A model generated the notes under the pieces. That model ran no database searches and was not told the origin of the DNA. It was given only the letters and a program-made list of their open reading frames with translations. A stretch of DNA of 37,870 nucleotides. It comes from Acidobacteriota bacterium (GTDB lineage: Bacteria; Acidobacteriota; Terriglobia; Terriglobales; Acidobacteriaceae). The DNA lies in assembly GCA_021793405.1 (NCBI GenBank), contig JAJYSV010000040.1, positions 1 to 37,870 of the forward strand, read 5' to 3'. Below, piece by piece: positions 7,732 to 15,803 of this stretch (position 1 is the first letter of the stretch; the number at the start of each line of letters is the position of its first letter). The translations under genes were made by a program, and so were the position numbers.

Positions 7732-8373
7732 CGAGGTCCGCCGAGTTGTATCGCCACGGCCATTTATCAGTCTGAGCTGACTTACCGGCTTTGCCAGCTT
7801 GGCTACAAGATCATTGCCGGGCGCAGCGGCGCACCGGAAATCAAGGGCTACACTCAGGAGTACCTCGACGCATCGAGTCCGCGCAGTCAGCAGATTCGCG
7901 AGTATCTTGAGCGCACGGGCCGCTCGGGCAGCGAGTCCGCAGAGATTGCAGCGCACGCAACGCGCGACTGCGAGGGAATCCATTCGCTTGCCGAAGTGAT
8001 GGTCGCGCATCGCAGACTCGCCGCCGAGTCCGGCCACCAAGACGAGGCCGTCGTTCGCGCCGCATATGTACGAATGCACCAGAAAGAACACGGTATTTGG
8101 CTGGAACGCACTCAAGAGCGGGTTCGCGAATCCATCACCTTTGCGCACGACAAGAATTTCGAGCGCGAGGCTGCGGTCAATGCGCGGCTGTTCGTCCGCG
8201 ATGCCCTGCGCCGTGGCATGGGCGAGATCACTTACACCCAGATCCGTCCACATGTGGGAAGTCGTATTGCACCGGCAGAATTCCTTCCGAAAGGTACTAC
8301 GTCAGTAAGGATTGAACATCCTCATCTCGCCATGAGAATTTTCGAACCAGCACCGCCCGAATTTCTGCGGTAA
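7732..8373 (+). pseudogene. Fragment of a MobF (TrwC/TraI) conjugative relaxase
   Basis: An open stretch of about 214 codons without a usable start. It begins right after a TGA at 7729-7731 and reads ELTYRLCQLGYKI, GAPEIKGYTQEYLDASSPRS, QQIREYLERTGRSG, AEIAAHATRD and later ESITFAHDKNFEREAAVN followed by RDALRRGMGE. These are recognisable pieces of MobF relaxases from the region after the catalytic domain up to the start of the helicase part. The tyrosine-bearing N-terminus and the entire helicase are absent, so this is a relic. From about 8297 the frame only runs antisense to the PIN-toxin remnant, so true homology ends near 8260-8290. It marks past insertion of an integrative or conjugative element. 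Confidence 0.7.
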
Positions 8374-8488
8374 TTTGATCGTAATACGCGATCTCGTAGG
8401 ATACGAATGCGCGTTCGATAGCAGCTAGCGGAGTTCCGCCGAATTGAAACACTTAGACCCAGACGCCGGAATCGAAGAGGACAACCAC
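8297..8488 (-). pseudogene. Broken PIN-domain toxin
   Basis: Reading from GTG 8488, the codons give VVVLFDSGVWV, then a TAA stop, then in the same frame VFQFGGTPLAAIERAF, EIAYYDQITAEIRAVL and RKFSWRDEDVQSLLT before a TAG at 8297-8299. This is the N-terminal half of a PIN-family toxin (normally L-D-T/S-N/G-V-W-V-S followed by GGTPLAAIE). An in-frame nonsense codon sits at about residue 12, and everything after the first 60 residues is lost at the relaxase junction. It begins three bases after the antitoxin's stop, the normal toxin-antitoxin order. It cannot make an active nuclease. Confidence 0.72.
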
Positions 8489-8491
8489 GCT

Positions 8492-8776
8492 TCAGCTTTT
8501 CTCTTTCCGCGAGAACTCGGAGCGAATCTCGTCGACGAGGCGCTCCACGTCACCCTCCCGATACTTCTTCGGAGCACGCACAGCCGCACCATTGCGTGCC
8601 GCAAAGAGTTTGCGCTGAATACGCTCAAGCCGGTAGGTGCGAAATGCCTCACGGAACAACTCGCTGATGTTCCGGCTTTCCTGTTTCGCAACTTGCTCAA
8701 CCTGTTGGGCAAGATCTTCTGGAAAACTGATCGTGAAGACTCGCGATGTTCGGAATTTAGATATACCCATCCCCAT
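8492..8776 (-). CDS. Ribbon-helix-helix antitoxin (CopG-like)
   Basis: A 94-residue protein. After a short N-terminus the strand RVFTISFPEDLAQQVEQVAKQ and the helix ESRNISELFREAFRTYRLE form a ribbon-helix-helix DNA-binding unit, normally an antitoxin that binds its own promoter and its toxin with the C-terminal tail (rich in Lys and Glu here). ATG 8776 is favoured, with 8770 the alternative; the longer frame up to 8935 has no homology-like content. The partner toxin immediately downstream is broken, so this looks like an orphan antitoxin. Confidence 0.72.
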   Translation of the reverse strand: MGMGISKFRTSRVFTISFPEDLAQQVEQVAKQESRNISELFREAFRTYRLERIQRKLFAARNGAAVRAPKKYREGDVERLVDEIRSEFSRKEKS

Positions 8777-8988
8777 ATTTTTACATAATATGATGTTGTC
8801 GTACTCGTCCGGATGGAGTGCATTCTGGTGGATCCAGGCCCACAAATAATTCATCATATCAGCCATGAACTCATGGCTGATTGAAAATGGCAATACCGAT
8901 TGGATTGCCAATGCCAATGATCTGTCTTGATGCAAGGATTCCGGAAGCTGCTAGACTCTAATGTGCATCTGTCATATTTGATGCACAA

Positions 8989-9077
8989 GGCGAAGGGGTT
9001 CGCCTAAAGTGCTGCTCAATCCTTGATTGAAATGGATGGGCGGATGATGACCCCTGACGAGGTTTCGTCGGGGAGTC
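8989..9077 (+). promoter_or_regulatory. Fluoride riboswitch 1 (crcB motif) for the phosphoesterase-cfa operon
   Basis: The first stem-loop is GGCGAAGGGGTTCGCC (8989-9004). The second stem pairs CTGCTC (9012-9017) with GGGCGG (9038-9043), followed by the conserved GATGATGACCCC. The loop GGGGT pairs with ACCCC (9050-9054) as the expected pseudoknot. The other copies use GGAGT with ACTCC, so this is a compensatory change that supports the structure. The following TGACGA...TCGTC stem with GGGGAGTC (9070-9077) can compete with the aptamer. The gene start (GTG 9168) is about 90 bases downstream. Confidence 0.85.
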
Positions 9078-9167
9078 TCCTGCCCTCACGAAATCCTCGG
9101 CAAAAAAATCTGGATGAACACATGCGCAGAAGATGCAGCGTTTGTGTGCCATAGCCCAGGGGGTTTT

Positions 9168-9899
9168 GTGAAAATCGTCATCGTTTCGGATATTCATGCC
9201 AATCTAGCCGCTCTGAATGCACTTCCCGAGAGAGATTTCGACCAACTCTGGTGTATCGGAGACTTGGTGGACTATGGACCAAGACCCCACGAGGCCGTCG
9301 AGTGGGTGAGGCACAACGCTGCCATTACTGTTCGCGGCAATCATGACCATGCAGCCGGGTTCTCCGTGGATCCCCAGTGTTCCGCGCCCTTCAGGCGGCT
9401 TGCGACTGAGACATTGAGATACACGCAAAAAGTCTGCACTGAGCGAGACCTGAATTTTCTGCGAAATCTTCCTACTCACCGTGAGATCGCGGTGAACTCG
9501 ACCAGCTTTTATCTGGTCCACTCCAGCCCTACAGGTCCGCTATTCGGATATTGTCCTGAGTATTCTGAGCGTTGGCCGAAGGAAGCTGAGTGGTCCAACG
9601 CCGACGTGCTCATTGTCGGTCACACACACACGCCCTTCATTCGAACCGTCGGTAAGACGACCGTCGTAAATCCCGGCAGTCTCGGTCAACCAAAGACGGG
9701 ACGCCCTTTGGCGTGTTATGCGCTTTGGGAAGATGGCCGGATCTCCCTCAAGGAATACGCATACCCCGTAGACGAAACCATTCTGCAGATCCGTAAAATG
9801 CCAATCCCCCGCGTCGATCAGGACGCATTGATCGCCGTGCTTCAGACCGGCGAGCTTCCGTCCGACGATTACTCAAAAGCGGCAGCGATTGGCTTGTGA
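9168..9899 (+). CDS. Calcineurin-like metallophosphoesterase (YfcE/MJ0936-type)
   Basis: A 243-residue phosphoesterase with all five family motifs in order: SDIHANL near the start, GDLVDYGP, GNHDHA, then VGHTHTPF and a following NPGSLGQP. These residues bind two metals in phosphodiesterases and phosphatases of this class. The natural substrate is unknown. GTG 9168 sits five bases after AGGGGG and gives the canonical start VKIVIVSDIHAN. An upstream ATG (9114) would add a Cys-rich stretch without family resemblance. It is the first gene of the operon led by fluoride riboswitch 1. Metal-phosphate-fluoride complexes inhibit many phosphatases, so an extra copy under fluoride control makes sense, but this is inference. 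Confidence 0.85.
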   Translation: MKIVIVSDIHANLAALNALPERDFDQLWCIGDLVDYGPRPHEAVEWVRHNAAITVRGNHDHAAGFSVDPQCSAPFRRLATETLRYTQKVCTERDLNFLRNLPTHREIAVNSTSFYLVHSSPTGPLFGYCPEYSERWPKEAEWSNADVLIVGHTHTPFIRTVGKTTVVNPGSLGQPKTGRPLACYALWEDGRISLKEYAYPVDETILQIRKMPIPRVDQDALIAVLQTGELPSDDYSKAAAIGL

Positions 9900-9940
9900 G
9901 TTGGATTTCCCAGCAAGAACGATTTTTTGGGGGGAAGAAA

Positions 9941-11221
9941 ATGATCGAATCCATTGAGGCACAAAGAACAACTTTATTCGGCGCGCTGTTTCAGGGTTAT
10001 GATGGGCCTGCTTTCGCCATCCGGTTGTGGGATGGCTGGCATTGGTACTCGTCAGGAGACGAAAAGCCTGTTTGCACAATCGTTCTAAGGCATTCGACGA
10101 TATTCGCGTCGTTCATCGCAGAGCCAAACGAAATTACGTTGGGGGAAGCATTCATCCAAGACGATATAGATATCGAAGGAGATATCTTTTCGGCCTTTTC
10201 TATCGCTGAACATATCCTGAATCGTCCGCGCTCGCGGAGGCAGCAGATACTGGAGAAAATCGCCGGGACGTTCTTTGGTTTGAACCAGTGGTTCAGGCAT
10301 GGAGCGCGGCATTCCCGGCGAAGAGATCGCTCCTCGATTTCGCACCACTACGATCAACCGGTTGAATTCTACGCGCCTTGGCTGGGCGATTCCCTCGCAT
10401 ATTCCTGCGCGTACTTTCGGGACGGGAACGACCCTCTGGATGATGCACAAGAACAAAAGCTCGAACTGATCTGCCAGAAGCTGCGGCTGCAACCGCGTGA
10501 GCAGTTCCTGGATATCGGATGCGGGTGGGGAAGCCTCATCCTGCACGCCGCCAGCAAGCACCGCGTCTTCGCTCAAGGAATTACGATAAGCCGGGAACAG
10601 GCCGAGGTGGCAAAGCTCCGAATTGAGCGAGCCAGATTGAACCAATCCTGTGCAGTGGAGCTGCAGGACTACCGCGAGTTGGAGAAAATTGACAAATTGT
10701 TCGACAAGGTTGCCAGCGTTGGCATGTTCGAGCACGTCGGCCTGAAAAACCTGCCGCAATATTTCAAGATTGTGCAGCGGATTCTGAAACCTGGCGGTGT
10801 CTTTCTCAATCACGGCATTGCACGCTCTTATTCATCTCCAACCAGAAAAAATTCTTTCATCAATCGGTATGTGTTTCCCGATGGCGAGCTCGTGCCCCTT
10901 TGCGAGGCACTTGAGGCCGCGGAATCTCAGGGTCTGGAGGTGCGGGATGTTGAGAACCTACGGGAACACTATGAACTCACCCTGCGCCGCTGGGTCGAGG
11001 GGCTGCGGCAAAACGCCGACACAGTCTTGCGGCATGTGCCTGAGGTCGCGTATCGCGTCTGGCTTTTGTATATGGCCGGTTCGGCGGCTGCCTTCCGCAG
11101 AGGGGACATTGGCGTGTATCAGGTCCTGCTTAGCCGCCCCGACCGAGGGGCCAGTTATCTCCCTCTTACGCGCGAAGATTGGTACTCCAGCAGTTCCTGT
11201 CCCCAGAAGGTGGAAGTGTGA
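9941..11221 (+). CDS. cfa: Cyclopropane-fatty-acyl-phospholipid synthase
   Basis: A 426-residue SAM-dependent enzyme that adds a methylene bridge to unsaturated phospholipid acyl chains. The N-terminal 110 residues match the lipid-binding domain (GEAFIQDDIDIEGDIFSAF). SISHHYDQPVEFYAPWLGDSLAYSCAYF is the substrate region (around residues 131-159), LDIGCGWGS (190-198) binds SAM, and VGMFEHVGLKN and FPDGELVPL follow as in the family. ATG 9941 was chosen over an upstream ATG; it follows a purine-rich GGGGGAAG. The gene is in the fluoride-riboswitch operon. Cyclopropane lipids make membranes less permeable to protons and weak acids, so lower HF entry is a plausible role (inference). Confidence 0.9.
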   Translation: MIESIEAQRTTLFGALFQGYDGPAFAIRLWDGWHWYSSGDEKPVCTIVLRHSTIFASFIAEPNEITLGEAFIQDDIDIEGDIFSAFSIAEHILNRPRSRRQQILEKIAGTFFGLNQWFRHGARHSRRRDRSSISHHYDQPVEFYAPWLGDSLAYSCAYFRDGNDPLDDAQEQKLELICQKLRLQPREQFLDIGCGWGSLILHAASKHRVFAQGITISREQAEVAKLRIERARLNQSCAVELQDYRELEKIDKLFDKVASVGMFEHVGLKNLPQYFKIVQRILKPGGVFLNHGIARSYSSPTRKNSFINRYVFPDGELVPLCEALEAAESQGLEVRDVENLREHYELTLRRWVEGLRQNADTVLRHVPEVAYRVWLLYMAGSAAAFRRGDIGVYQVLLSRPDRGASYLPLTREDWYSSSSCPQKVEV

Positions 11222-12180
11222 CGAATCCGTTGACAGAAATGTCTGGGCAGCAGATCGACCGGCTGATCGGCGCGCTTGATTCATTAAAGGACGGCGATCT
11301 GGCGGTTGACATGCTTATCGCGTGTGGAGAGCGTGCCATCCCTTCTCTTGAACTCCTTCTCCTCAAAGGCCCTCCGAGGACAATCTCGTTGCCCCGCTGT
11401 CGTGCTGCGCGAGTGCTGGGTGAGCTGGGGGTGCGCTCTGTGCTTCTCTCGTATTTCCAGGAATATGAGCGCCCCTTGGATGCGGCCGTCCTGTTCGCGG
11501 AGGATGCGGTCAGAAGCGCGGTAGCTCGTGAGCTTGTGCGCTGGAAATCAGACGAGGTTTTCCACGTCTTGCTCGACGCAGCCAGACAGCGCGTCACCGC
11601 AGGGTTGGTTCTCGCGTTGGGTGAATTCCATCGACCCGAGAGCATTCCATTGCTGGTCGAGGTCCTGGAAGACGATCTGTGCAGAGATGAGGCCATGGAA
11701 AGCTTGCGGATGATTCCCGACGCCGCCCGGCAATACGGCATCCTCGCGATTCTTGGATTCATCGATGTGCAGCTCGAAGGCCGCTCCGCGCTGGTACGAC
11801 GACGCGCGGTGCTTCAACTTCTGGCTCAATTAGGCGTTGCTTCGGGCGATTGGGAAGGCCTGCGCACGATTTTATGGGAAGACGATCCGGGCACGGTGAT
11901 TGCCGCTGTACAACTCGGTTTCATGGCTGCGCCGGAATCAGACTGGCCACAGATCGCGGCTGCTCTACTCAGAGTTGCCGACAAACTCAACTGGGTTCAG
12001 GAGGCAGACGCCTTGCAATTGCTGGACGCCCACCCCGGTGTTGCACGCGAAGGTGCTCTGCAAATCGCAAAGCATCGCTCCGAAAGCGGCGAACATCCGA
12101 ACTGGATGTCCCCACTCTGGAGAATATTGCGACATGTGCTGGGCGAGGAGTTGGACAACGGAAGTACGACGGAGCCATGA
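11218..12180 (+). CDS. HEAT-repeat protein
   Basis: A protein of about 320 residues consisting almost wholly of amphipathic helix pairs. Recurrent repeats carry Ala/Leu/Val-rich helices such as RCRAARVLGELGV, AVRSAVARELVRW, VTAGLVLALGEF, SIPLLVEVLEDDLCRDEAMESL and VRRRAVLQLLAQLG, the pattern of HEAT or PBS-lyase-like scaffold repeats. No catalytic motif was found. The GTG start overlaps the Cfa stop (GTGTGA), so translation is coupled. It is probably a protein-protein scaffold linking products of the operon, such as the downstream GTPase (inference). Confidence 0.72.
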   Translation: MTNPLTEMSGQQIDRLIGALDSLKDGDLAVDMLIACGERAIPSLELLLLKGPPRTISLPRCRAARVLGELGVRSVLLSYFQEYERPLDAAVLFAEDAVRSAVARELVRWKSDEVFHVLLDAARQRVTAGLVLALGEFHRPESIPLLVEVLEDDLCRDEAMESLRMIPDAARQYGILAILGFIDVQLEGRSALVRRRAVLQLLAQLGVASGDWEGLRTILWEDDPGTVIAAVQLGFMAAPESDWPQIAAALLRVADKLNWVQEADALQLLDAHPGVAREGALQIAKHRSESGEHPNWMSPLWRILRHVLGEELDNGSTTEP

Positions 12181-12281
12181 ATGCTCAGGATCGACTGTCG
12201 TTGGAATTCCAAGATTTTCTCCTCAAGGCGAGTGCGCCATCAGAGAAAACAATAGAGCAGAATCAAACGCACCCGCAGTAG
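12177..12281 (+). CDS. Small ORF of 34 codons coupled to the HEAT gene
   Basis: Starts ATGA-overlapped with the HEAT stop and encodes a 34-residue hydrophilic peptide: NAQDRLSLEFQDFLLKASAP followed by a Gln/Thr-rich tail ending at TAG. It contains one amphipathic helix (LSLEFQDFLLK) that could be a docking helix. The four-base overlap and the position in a tightly packed operon argue for translation, but there is no homology to lean on. The next gene starts 28 bases later. Confidence 0.4.
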   Translation: MNAQDRLSLEFQDFLLKASAPSEKTIEQNQTHPQ

Positions 12282-12308
12282 TTCAGATCGTGGAATTGAG
12301 CTTTCCTC

Positions 12309-14018
12309 ATGGACCTTAAAGAGTACGAACAAGAGAAATTTGCAATCGCCGATATCATCCGTTCCGCGCAGGCCATCGACACGAAAGATGATGCCTTGCG
12401 TTCCGACTGCCGGGATCTTCTGACACGTCTAGCCGAGGACAGGTTTAATTTGCTGGTGGTTGGCAGGTTCAGCCGCGGTAAGTCGACGCTGATGAACGCG
12501 CTCCTGGGCGGGGACCACCTACCAACTGGAATTGTTCCTCTCACCTCAGTGATCACAACTGTTCGATATGGCAGCCAAAAGCAAGTTGTGCTTAACTTCA
12601 ACGATTCTGGCCTGCGCCGCAAGGTGCCGTTTTCGCAACTGGCCGAATATGTGACCCAGCAATCGAACCCCGGAAATATCAAACATGTCGCGTATGCCGA
12701 AATTGAGTTGCCAGTCGAGATGTTGCGCCGCGGCTTTTTCTTCGTCGACAGTCCGGGACTGGGTTCATCGATTCCAGAAAATACACAGACGACAGAGCAA
12801 TTCCTGCCCGAGGCGGATGCCTTCGTTCTGGTAACGAGCTACGAAAGCCCGCTGTCGGAAGAAGAAGACCGTATCCTGCATCGAATACGGCTAACGAACA
12901 AGAGGCTCTTCGTCGTGCTGAACAAACAGGACACAGTTACCGCAGAAGAACGAAGTCAAGCCTTCAAGTTTGTATCGGAGCGCCTAGAACGTTTTTCATT
13001 TTCGGAGACACCTCGCATCTTTTCCATTTCCGCGCGAGAGGCGCTTGACGCGAAACAGTCGGAAAACGAAGATAGCCTGAAAGAAAGTGGACTCCGATCG
13101 CTGGAAGAGGAACTGCTGCGGTTTCTCACCGAAGAACGCGCTCAATCGTTTCTTTCCAATATGTACGGACGGACCACGACGTTTCTTACTTCAAGATTGC
13201 GATTGGAGAGCGAGCATGAACGTGAAGAAGCATACAACACGCTCCTCGGGAGACTGCGAGACCTGCGAGAGAAGAGCCTTGGCCCAGAGGCCCAATCGGA
13301 GGGGGCTGTCGGTATTGGCCAGGAGAGCAGCGTACCAGTCGCTACGCTACAGATCGAGAAGCGTACAGGGTGCTGGATTTGTGGATCGGTGCTGGACGCG
13401 ATCTTTCGATTTCTGGGGCAGTATCAGTACGATTTGACCATCAATCCAGAAACGCAGCGGGAACATGCCAGAAGAGGCGGATTCTGTTCTCTGCATACCT
13501 GGCAGTACGAGAATATTTCGTCACCATACGGAGTATGTACAGCCTACCCGGAACTTGCGCATCGTATCGCCGGGGAACTGGAGCGACTCGCCAAGGAAGC
13601 ATCCCATCCCAACGGGGCTCTTGAAAACGTCAAGTGGCTGCTGGCCACTGCCGACACCTGTCGAGTCTGCGAGGTCCGCCTTGAGGCGGAAAGAAAGGCC
13701 GTCGAAACCGCCACAGATGCCGCACGTGATGCAGATGGAACTGAAGGCAAGCATTTGCAAGCCTGCTGTCTTCCTCATCTAGTTTTGGTTGTAGAGTCGC
13801 TTGGAACGGGTCGACCGGCCCAAAATCTTCTTCTCGCTCATGCAAAACTCCTGGAACGCACTGCAGAGGATCTGCAACGGTATGCGCTGCGACATGACGC
13901 GCTGCGTCGTTATCTGACGAGCGAGGAAGAGCGCCAGGCTTCCCAGTTGGCTCTGTTGTTGCTCGCGGGTCACCGTAGCGTCGGCGCGCCCTGGGCGGTC
14001 GAATTCATCGCTTTCTGA
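12309..14018 (+). CDS. Dynamin-like GTPase with a C-terminal double C-x2-C / C-x2-H module
   Basis: A 569-residue protein with a dynamin-superfamily GTPase domain: G1 GRFSRGKST (52-60), a threonine-rich switch I region with LPTGIVPLTSV, G3 DSPGLGS (147-153) and G4 NKQD (205-208). After a helical stretch (residues 270-330), residues 350-495 hold a cysteine module with the pattern C-x2-C (355, 358), C-x2-H (393, 396), C-x2-C (451, 454), C-x2-H (487, 490). The same pattern forms the free-standing protein encoded at 23599-24165, next to crcB. The C-terminus is hydrophobic and could touch membrane. It is the last gene of the riboswitch-1 operon and meets the opposite gene four bases later. Confidence 0.82.
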   Translation: MDLKEYEQEKFAIADIIRSAQAIDTKDDALRSDCRDLLTRLAEDRFNLLVVGRFSRGKSTLMNALLGGDHLPTGIVPLTSVITTVRYGSQKQVVLNFNDSGLRRKVPFSQLAEYVTQQSNPGNIKHVAYAEIELPVEMLRRGFFFVDSPGLGSSIPENTQTTEQFLPEADAFVLVTSYESPLSEEEDRILHRIRLTNKRLFVVLNKQDTVTAEERSQAFKFVSERLERFSFSETPRIFSISAREALDAKQSENEDSLKESGLRSLEEELLRFLTEERAQSFLSNMYGRTTTFLTSRLRLESEHEREEAYNTLLGRLRDLREKSLGPEAQSEGAVGIGQESSVPVATLQIEKRTGCWICGSVLDAIFRFLGQYQYDLTINPETQREHARRGGFCSLHTWQYENISSPYGVCTAYPELAHRIAGELERLAKEASHPNGALENVKWLLATADTCRVCEVRLEAERKAVETATDAARDADGTEGKHLQACCLPHLVLVVESLGTGRPAQNLLLAHAKLLERTAEDLQRYALRHDALRRYLTSEEERQASQLALLLLAGHRSVGAPWAVEFIAF

Positions 14019-14021
14019 TGC

Positions 14022-14297
14022 CTACTTCTCGCAGGTGCAATATGCTTCCTCTAGTTCGGGATAGGCAGCCAGCCAGCGATGGAGGCTGACCAGGTGGCTG
14101 TTTTCGAGCGCGGCGCGCAGCCTTGGGTTCTTCAGTCCCCTGCGTAAAATTGCGCCGATCACCTCATCCTCATCGCCCATTTCAAAGCAGCACTGAAAGG
14201 CTCCTTCGTTTGCTACGCGATCACGCAAAATGTTTGCGATAGCGTAGCGCACTCGATAAGCGTGTGCGTGGGGATCGTAGACCTTTGGTAGATACAT
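14022..14297 (-). CDS. Hypothetical small protein
   Basis: A 91-residue protein beginning MYLPKVYDPHAHAYRVRYAIANIL. It has no recognisable domain. It is helical in the second half (EVIGAILRRGLKNPRLRAALENSHL, then SLHRWLAAYPELEEAY) and ends in C-T-C-E-K. GAGG precedes the ATG at 14297, which decides this start against a longer frame beginning with TTG at 14363. It is the last gene of the pyrophosphatase operon, about 90 bases behind the ATPase gene, and is convergent with the dynamin-like gene. No function is proposed. Confidence 0.5.
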   Translation of the reverse strand: MYLPKVYDPHAHAYRVRYAIANILRDRVANEGAFQCCFEMGDEDEVIGAILRRGLKNPRLRAALENSHLVSLHRWLAAYPELEEAYCTCEK

Positions 14298-14387
14298 GCA
14301 AACCTCAAGGTAGATGGCACAACTTCTCTGGCCATTCATGTTGGGTATCGACAACTCCCTCAAACCTTCATCGAAGCTCTTCGCCCG

Positions 14388-15137
14388 TTAGCGACGACCC
14401 ATGAGGTAATCGAGATAAAGGACATGGGCCTTGATCTGGTCATCCAGTCTGTATCGCGGCAGGTGGGCCATTCTCACCATGTGGAGGATGGCGGCTGGAT
14501 TCCCGTCACTCCACTCGACGAACATGTGCAACGCAGATTCCAGATTGGACGCCCATAGCTGGCCCTTCTCTGCCTCGCGATGCGCGAATTCGATTGCAAT
14601 GTGCTGCGGCCAGTTTTTCAATTCAATGCGTTCCGACTTATCCGCGCACAGCGGTTGCAGGGTGCCAATATCTTCCATGTGCGGAGAACGGGATGCAAGA
14701 ATCACAGGCGTGCGTCCGTAGTGGTGGAGATCTTTAATTAAGCCCGTGACCACACGGGACGGGCCGTTGAGTTGGTCTAGCACCATCAGGAATGGCTGTG
14801 TGTCGAGAGCGCGCTGCGCGACGCCCTTTAGCGAAGTCGTGGACAGCGTGTTGAAATTCGCTGGGATTCTCGCTGCTCTCGCGGCTGAATGCAGGGCGTC
14901 GAGTAATGCAAGGAGAAACTCTCGCGGCGATCGGATTTGCGCTATATAGAGTGCAAGCGGTTGGTTCTCGACGAAGGTGTGCAATAACCTCGATTTGCCC
15001 ACGCCTTCGGGCCCGAACACCAGCAAGGATTTTCGTGCTTTTACCTGATTGCGAAGCCAGGTCAACTCCTCCTCGCGCGCCACACGACTCAGATATTCAC
15101 TAGTGGGCTCGTGTTGCACAGAAAAAGAAGCGATCAC
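14388..15137 (-). CDS. P-loop ATPase of AAA/STAND type
   Basis: A 249-residue single-domain ATPase. The Walker A motif GPEGVGKS is at residues 42-49, preceded by KSLLVF, and the Walker B-like strand FLMVLDQL is at about 115-122. An arginine-bearing sensor strand PVILASRSPHM follows. The C-terminal part (HMFVEWSDGNPAAILHMV) resembles the small helical lid of STAND/AAA proteins, where G-N-P is common. No effector domain is attached. It lies 23 bases after the pyrophosphatase gene, so it is very probably in the same fluoride-controlled transcript. A direct link of such an ATPase to fluoride is not known to me. Confidence 0.72.
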   Translation of the reverse strand: MIASFSVQHEPTSEYLSRVAREEELTWLRNQVKARKSLLVFGPEGVGKSRLLHTFVENQPLALYIAQIRSPREFLLALLDALHSAARAARIPANFNTLSTTSLKGVAQRALDTQPFLMVLDQLNGPSRVVTGLIKDLHHYGRTPVILASRSPHMEDIGTLQPLCADKSERIELKNWPQHIAIEFAHREAEKGQLWASNLESALHMFVEWSDGNPAAILHMVRMAHLPRYRLDDQIKAHVLYLDYLMGRR

Positions 15138-15160
15138 TGCGGGACCTCTTTCTGGCGAGG

Positions 15161-15688
15161 CTAGCTGGTTTTGTTTTCAAGATAGCGTTGATGGCTAGAT
15201 CGGATGACCTCGTGCGCTGTTTCTCGGTCCTTCCAGCCCAACACCTGAGTCCGCTTATGTTCCAGGTCTTTGTAAATCGAAAAGAAGTGTTCCACTTCCA
15301 GCAGAATTTGTTGCTGGATATCTTTGTAGCTTTGGATGCTACTGAACCGAGGATTGCCGGTTGCGCAGGCCAGAACCTTCTCGTCTAGTACCCCCTGATC
15401 CATCATCTGAAACAGACCCACAGGGCGTGCGGCGAACACACAGCCTGGAAAAGTCGGCGCGTCCCCCAGAATTAAAATATCGAGGGGGTCGCCATCCTCG
15501 GCAATGGTCTGTGGAATGAAGCCGTAGTCCCCTGGATAGTGGACAGGCGAATGTAGATTTCGATCCAGCCGGAAGACGTGCAGCGTCTTGTCGTATTCAT
15601 ATTTGTTGACGCCATCGAGAGGAATCTCAACGACGGCGGTGACGATGTCTGGGACCTTATCGCCAATGGGAAGATCAAGATAGTCCAT
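15161..15688 (-). CDS. ppa: Inorganic pyrophosphatase (family I, soluble)
   Basis: A 175-residue enzyme that hydrolyses pyrophosphate to two phosphates, a classical target of fluoride inhibition. The signature DGDPLDILIL carries the metal-binding aspartates; PGDYGFIPQT and KYEYDKTLHVFRLDR contribute the substrate-binding Tyr, Lys and Arg residues. Start ATG 15688 (MDYLDLPIGDKVPD) is supported by an upstream GGGG and by the family N-terminus; the longer frame from 15724 has no such support. The gene is led by fluoride riboswitch 2 and followed at 23 bases by the P-loop ATPase gene. It is probably a second copy made when fluoride is high, but other copies cannot be seen here. Confidence 0.92.
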   Translation of the reverse strand: MDYLDLPIGDKVPDIVTAVVEIPLDGVNKYEYDKTLHVFRLDRNLHSPVHYPGDYGFIPQTIAEDGDPLDILILGDAPTFPGCVFAARPVGLFQMMDQGVLDEKVLACATGNPRFSSIQSYKDIQQQILLEVEHFFSIYKDLEHKRTQVLGWKDRETAHEVIRSSHQRYLENKTS

Positions 15689-15725
15689 CACATTGCCCCT
15701 TCCAGCGCTGTGGTGCAGGAGCAAA

Positions 15726-15803
15726 TAGAAAGACCCCTACACCATCGTAGGAGTCATCAGCCGCTCCATCTCGGAGGGCAATTATGGCGGATTCCTTCGC
15801 CAA
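15726..15803 (-). promoter_or_regulatory. Fluoride riboswitch 2 (crcB motif) for pyrophosphatase
   Basis: Read on the minus strand: first stem-loop GGCGAAGGAATCCGCC (15801-15786), linker ATAAT, a second stem built from GCC/GGC with an inner TCC/GGA pair, then the conserved GGCTGATGACTCCTACG (15762-15746). The 3' conserved part can instead form a 9-bp hairpin, GACTCCTAC with GTAGGGGTC, around a short loop, followed by TTTCTATTT. That looks like an intrinsic terminator and so suggests transcriptional control. The structure matches the crcB family; one pseudoknot pair is mismatched (GGAAT against ACTCC). Confidence 0.87.

Noticed and set aside
9114-9167. Longer start for the metallophosphoesterase
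   Set aside because: It adds 18 residues without family likeness; GTG 9168 follows AGGGGG and yields the canonical start.
10085-10813. 242-codon minus-strand frame opposite cfa
   Set aside because: The plus strand holds the complete SAM-binding enzyme; the antisense frame has no motif.
14014-14027. CTGATGCCTAC resembling the 3' end of a fluoride riboswitch
   Set aside because: It lies at the stop of the dynamin-like gene; no first stem-loop or second stem is found upstream.
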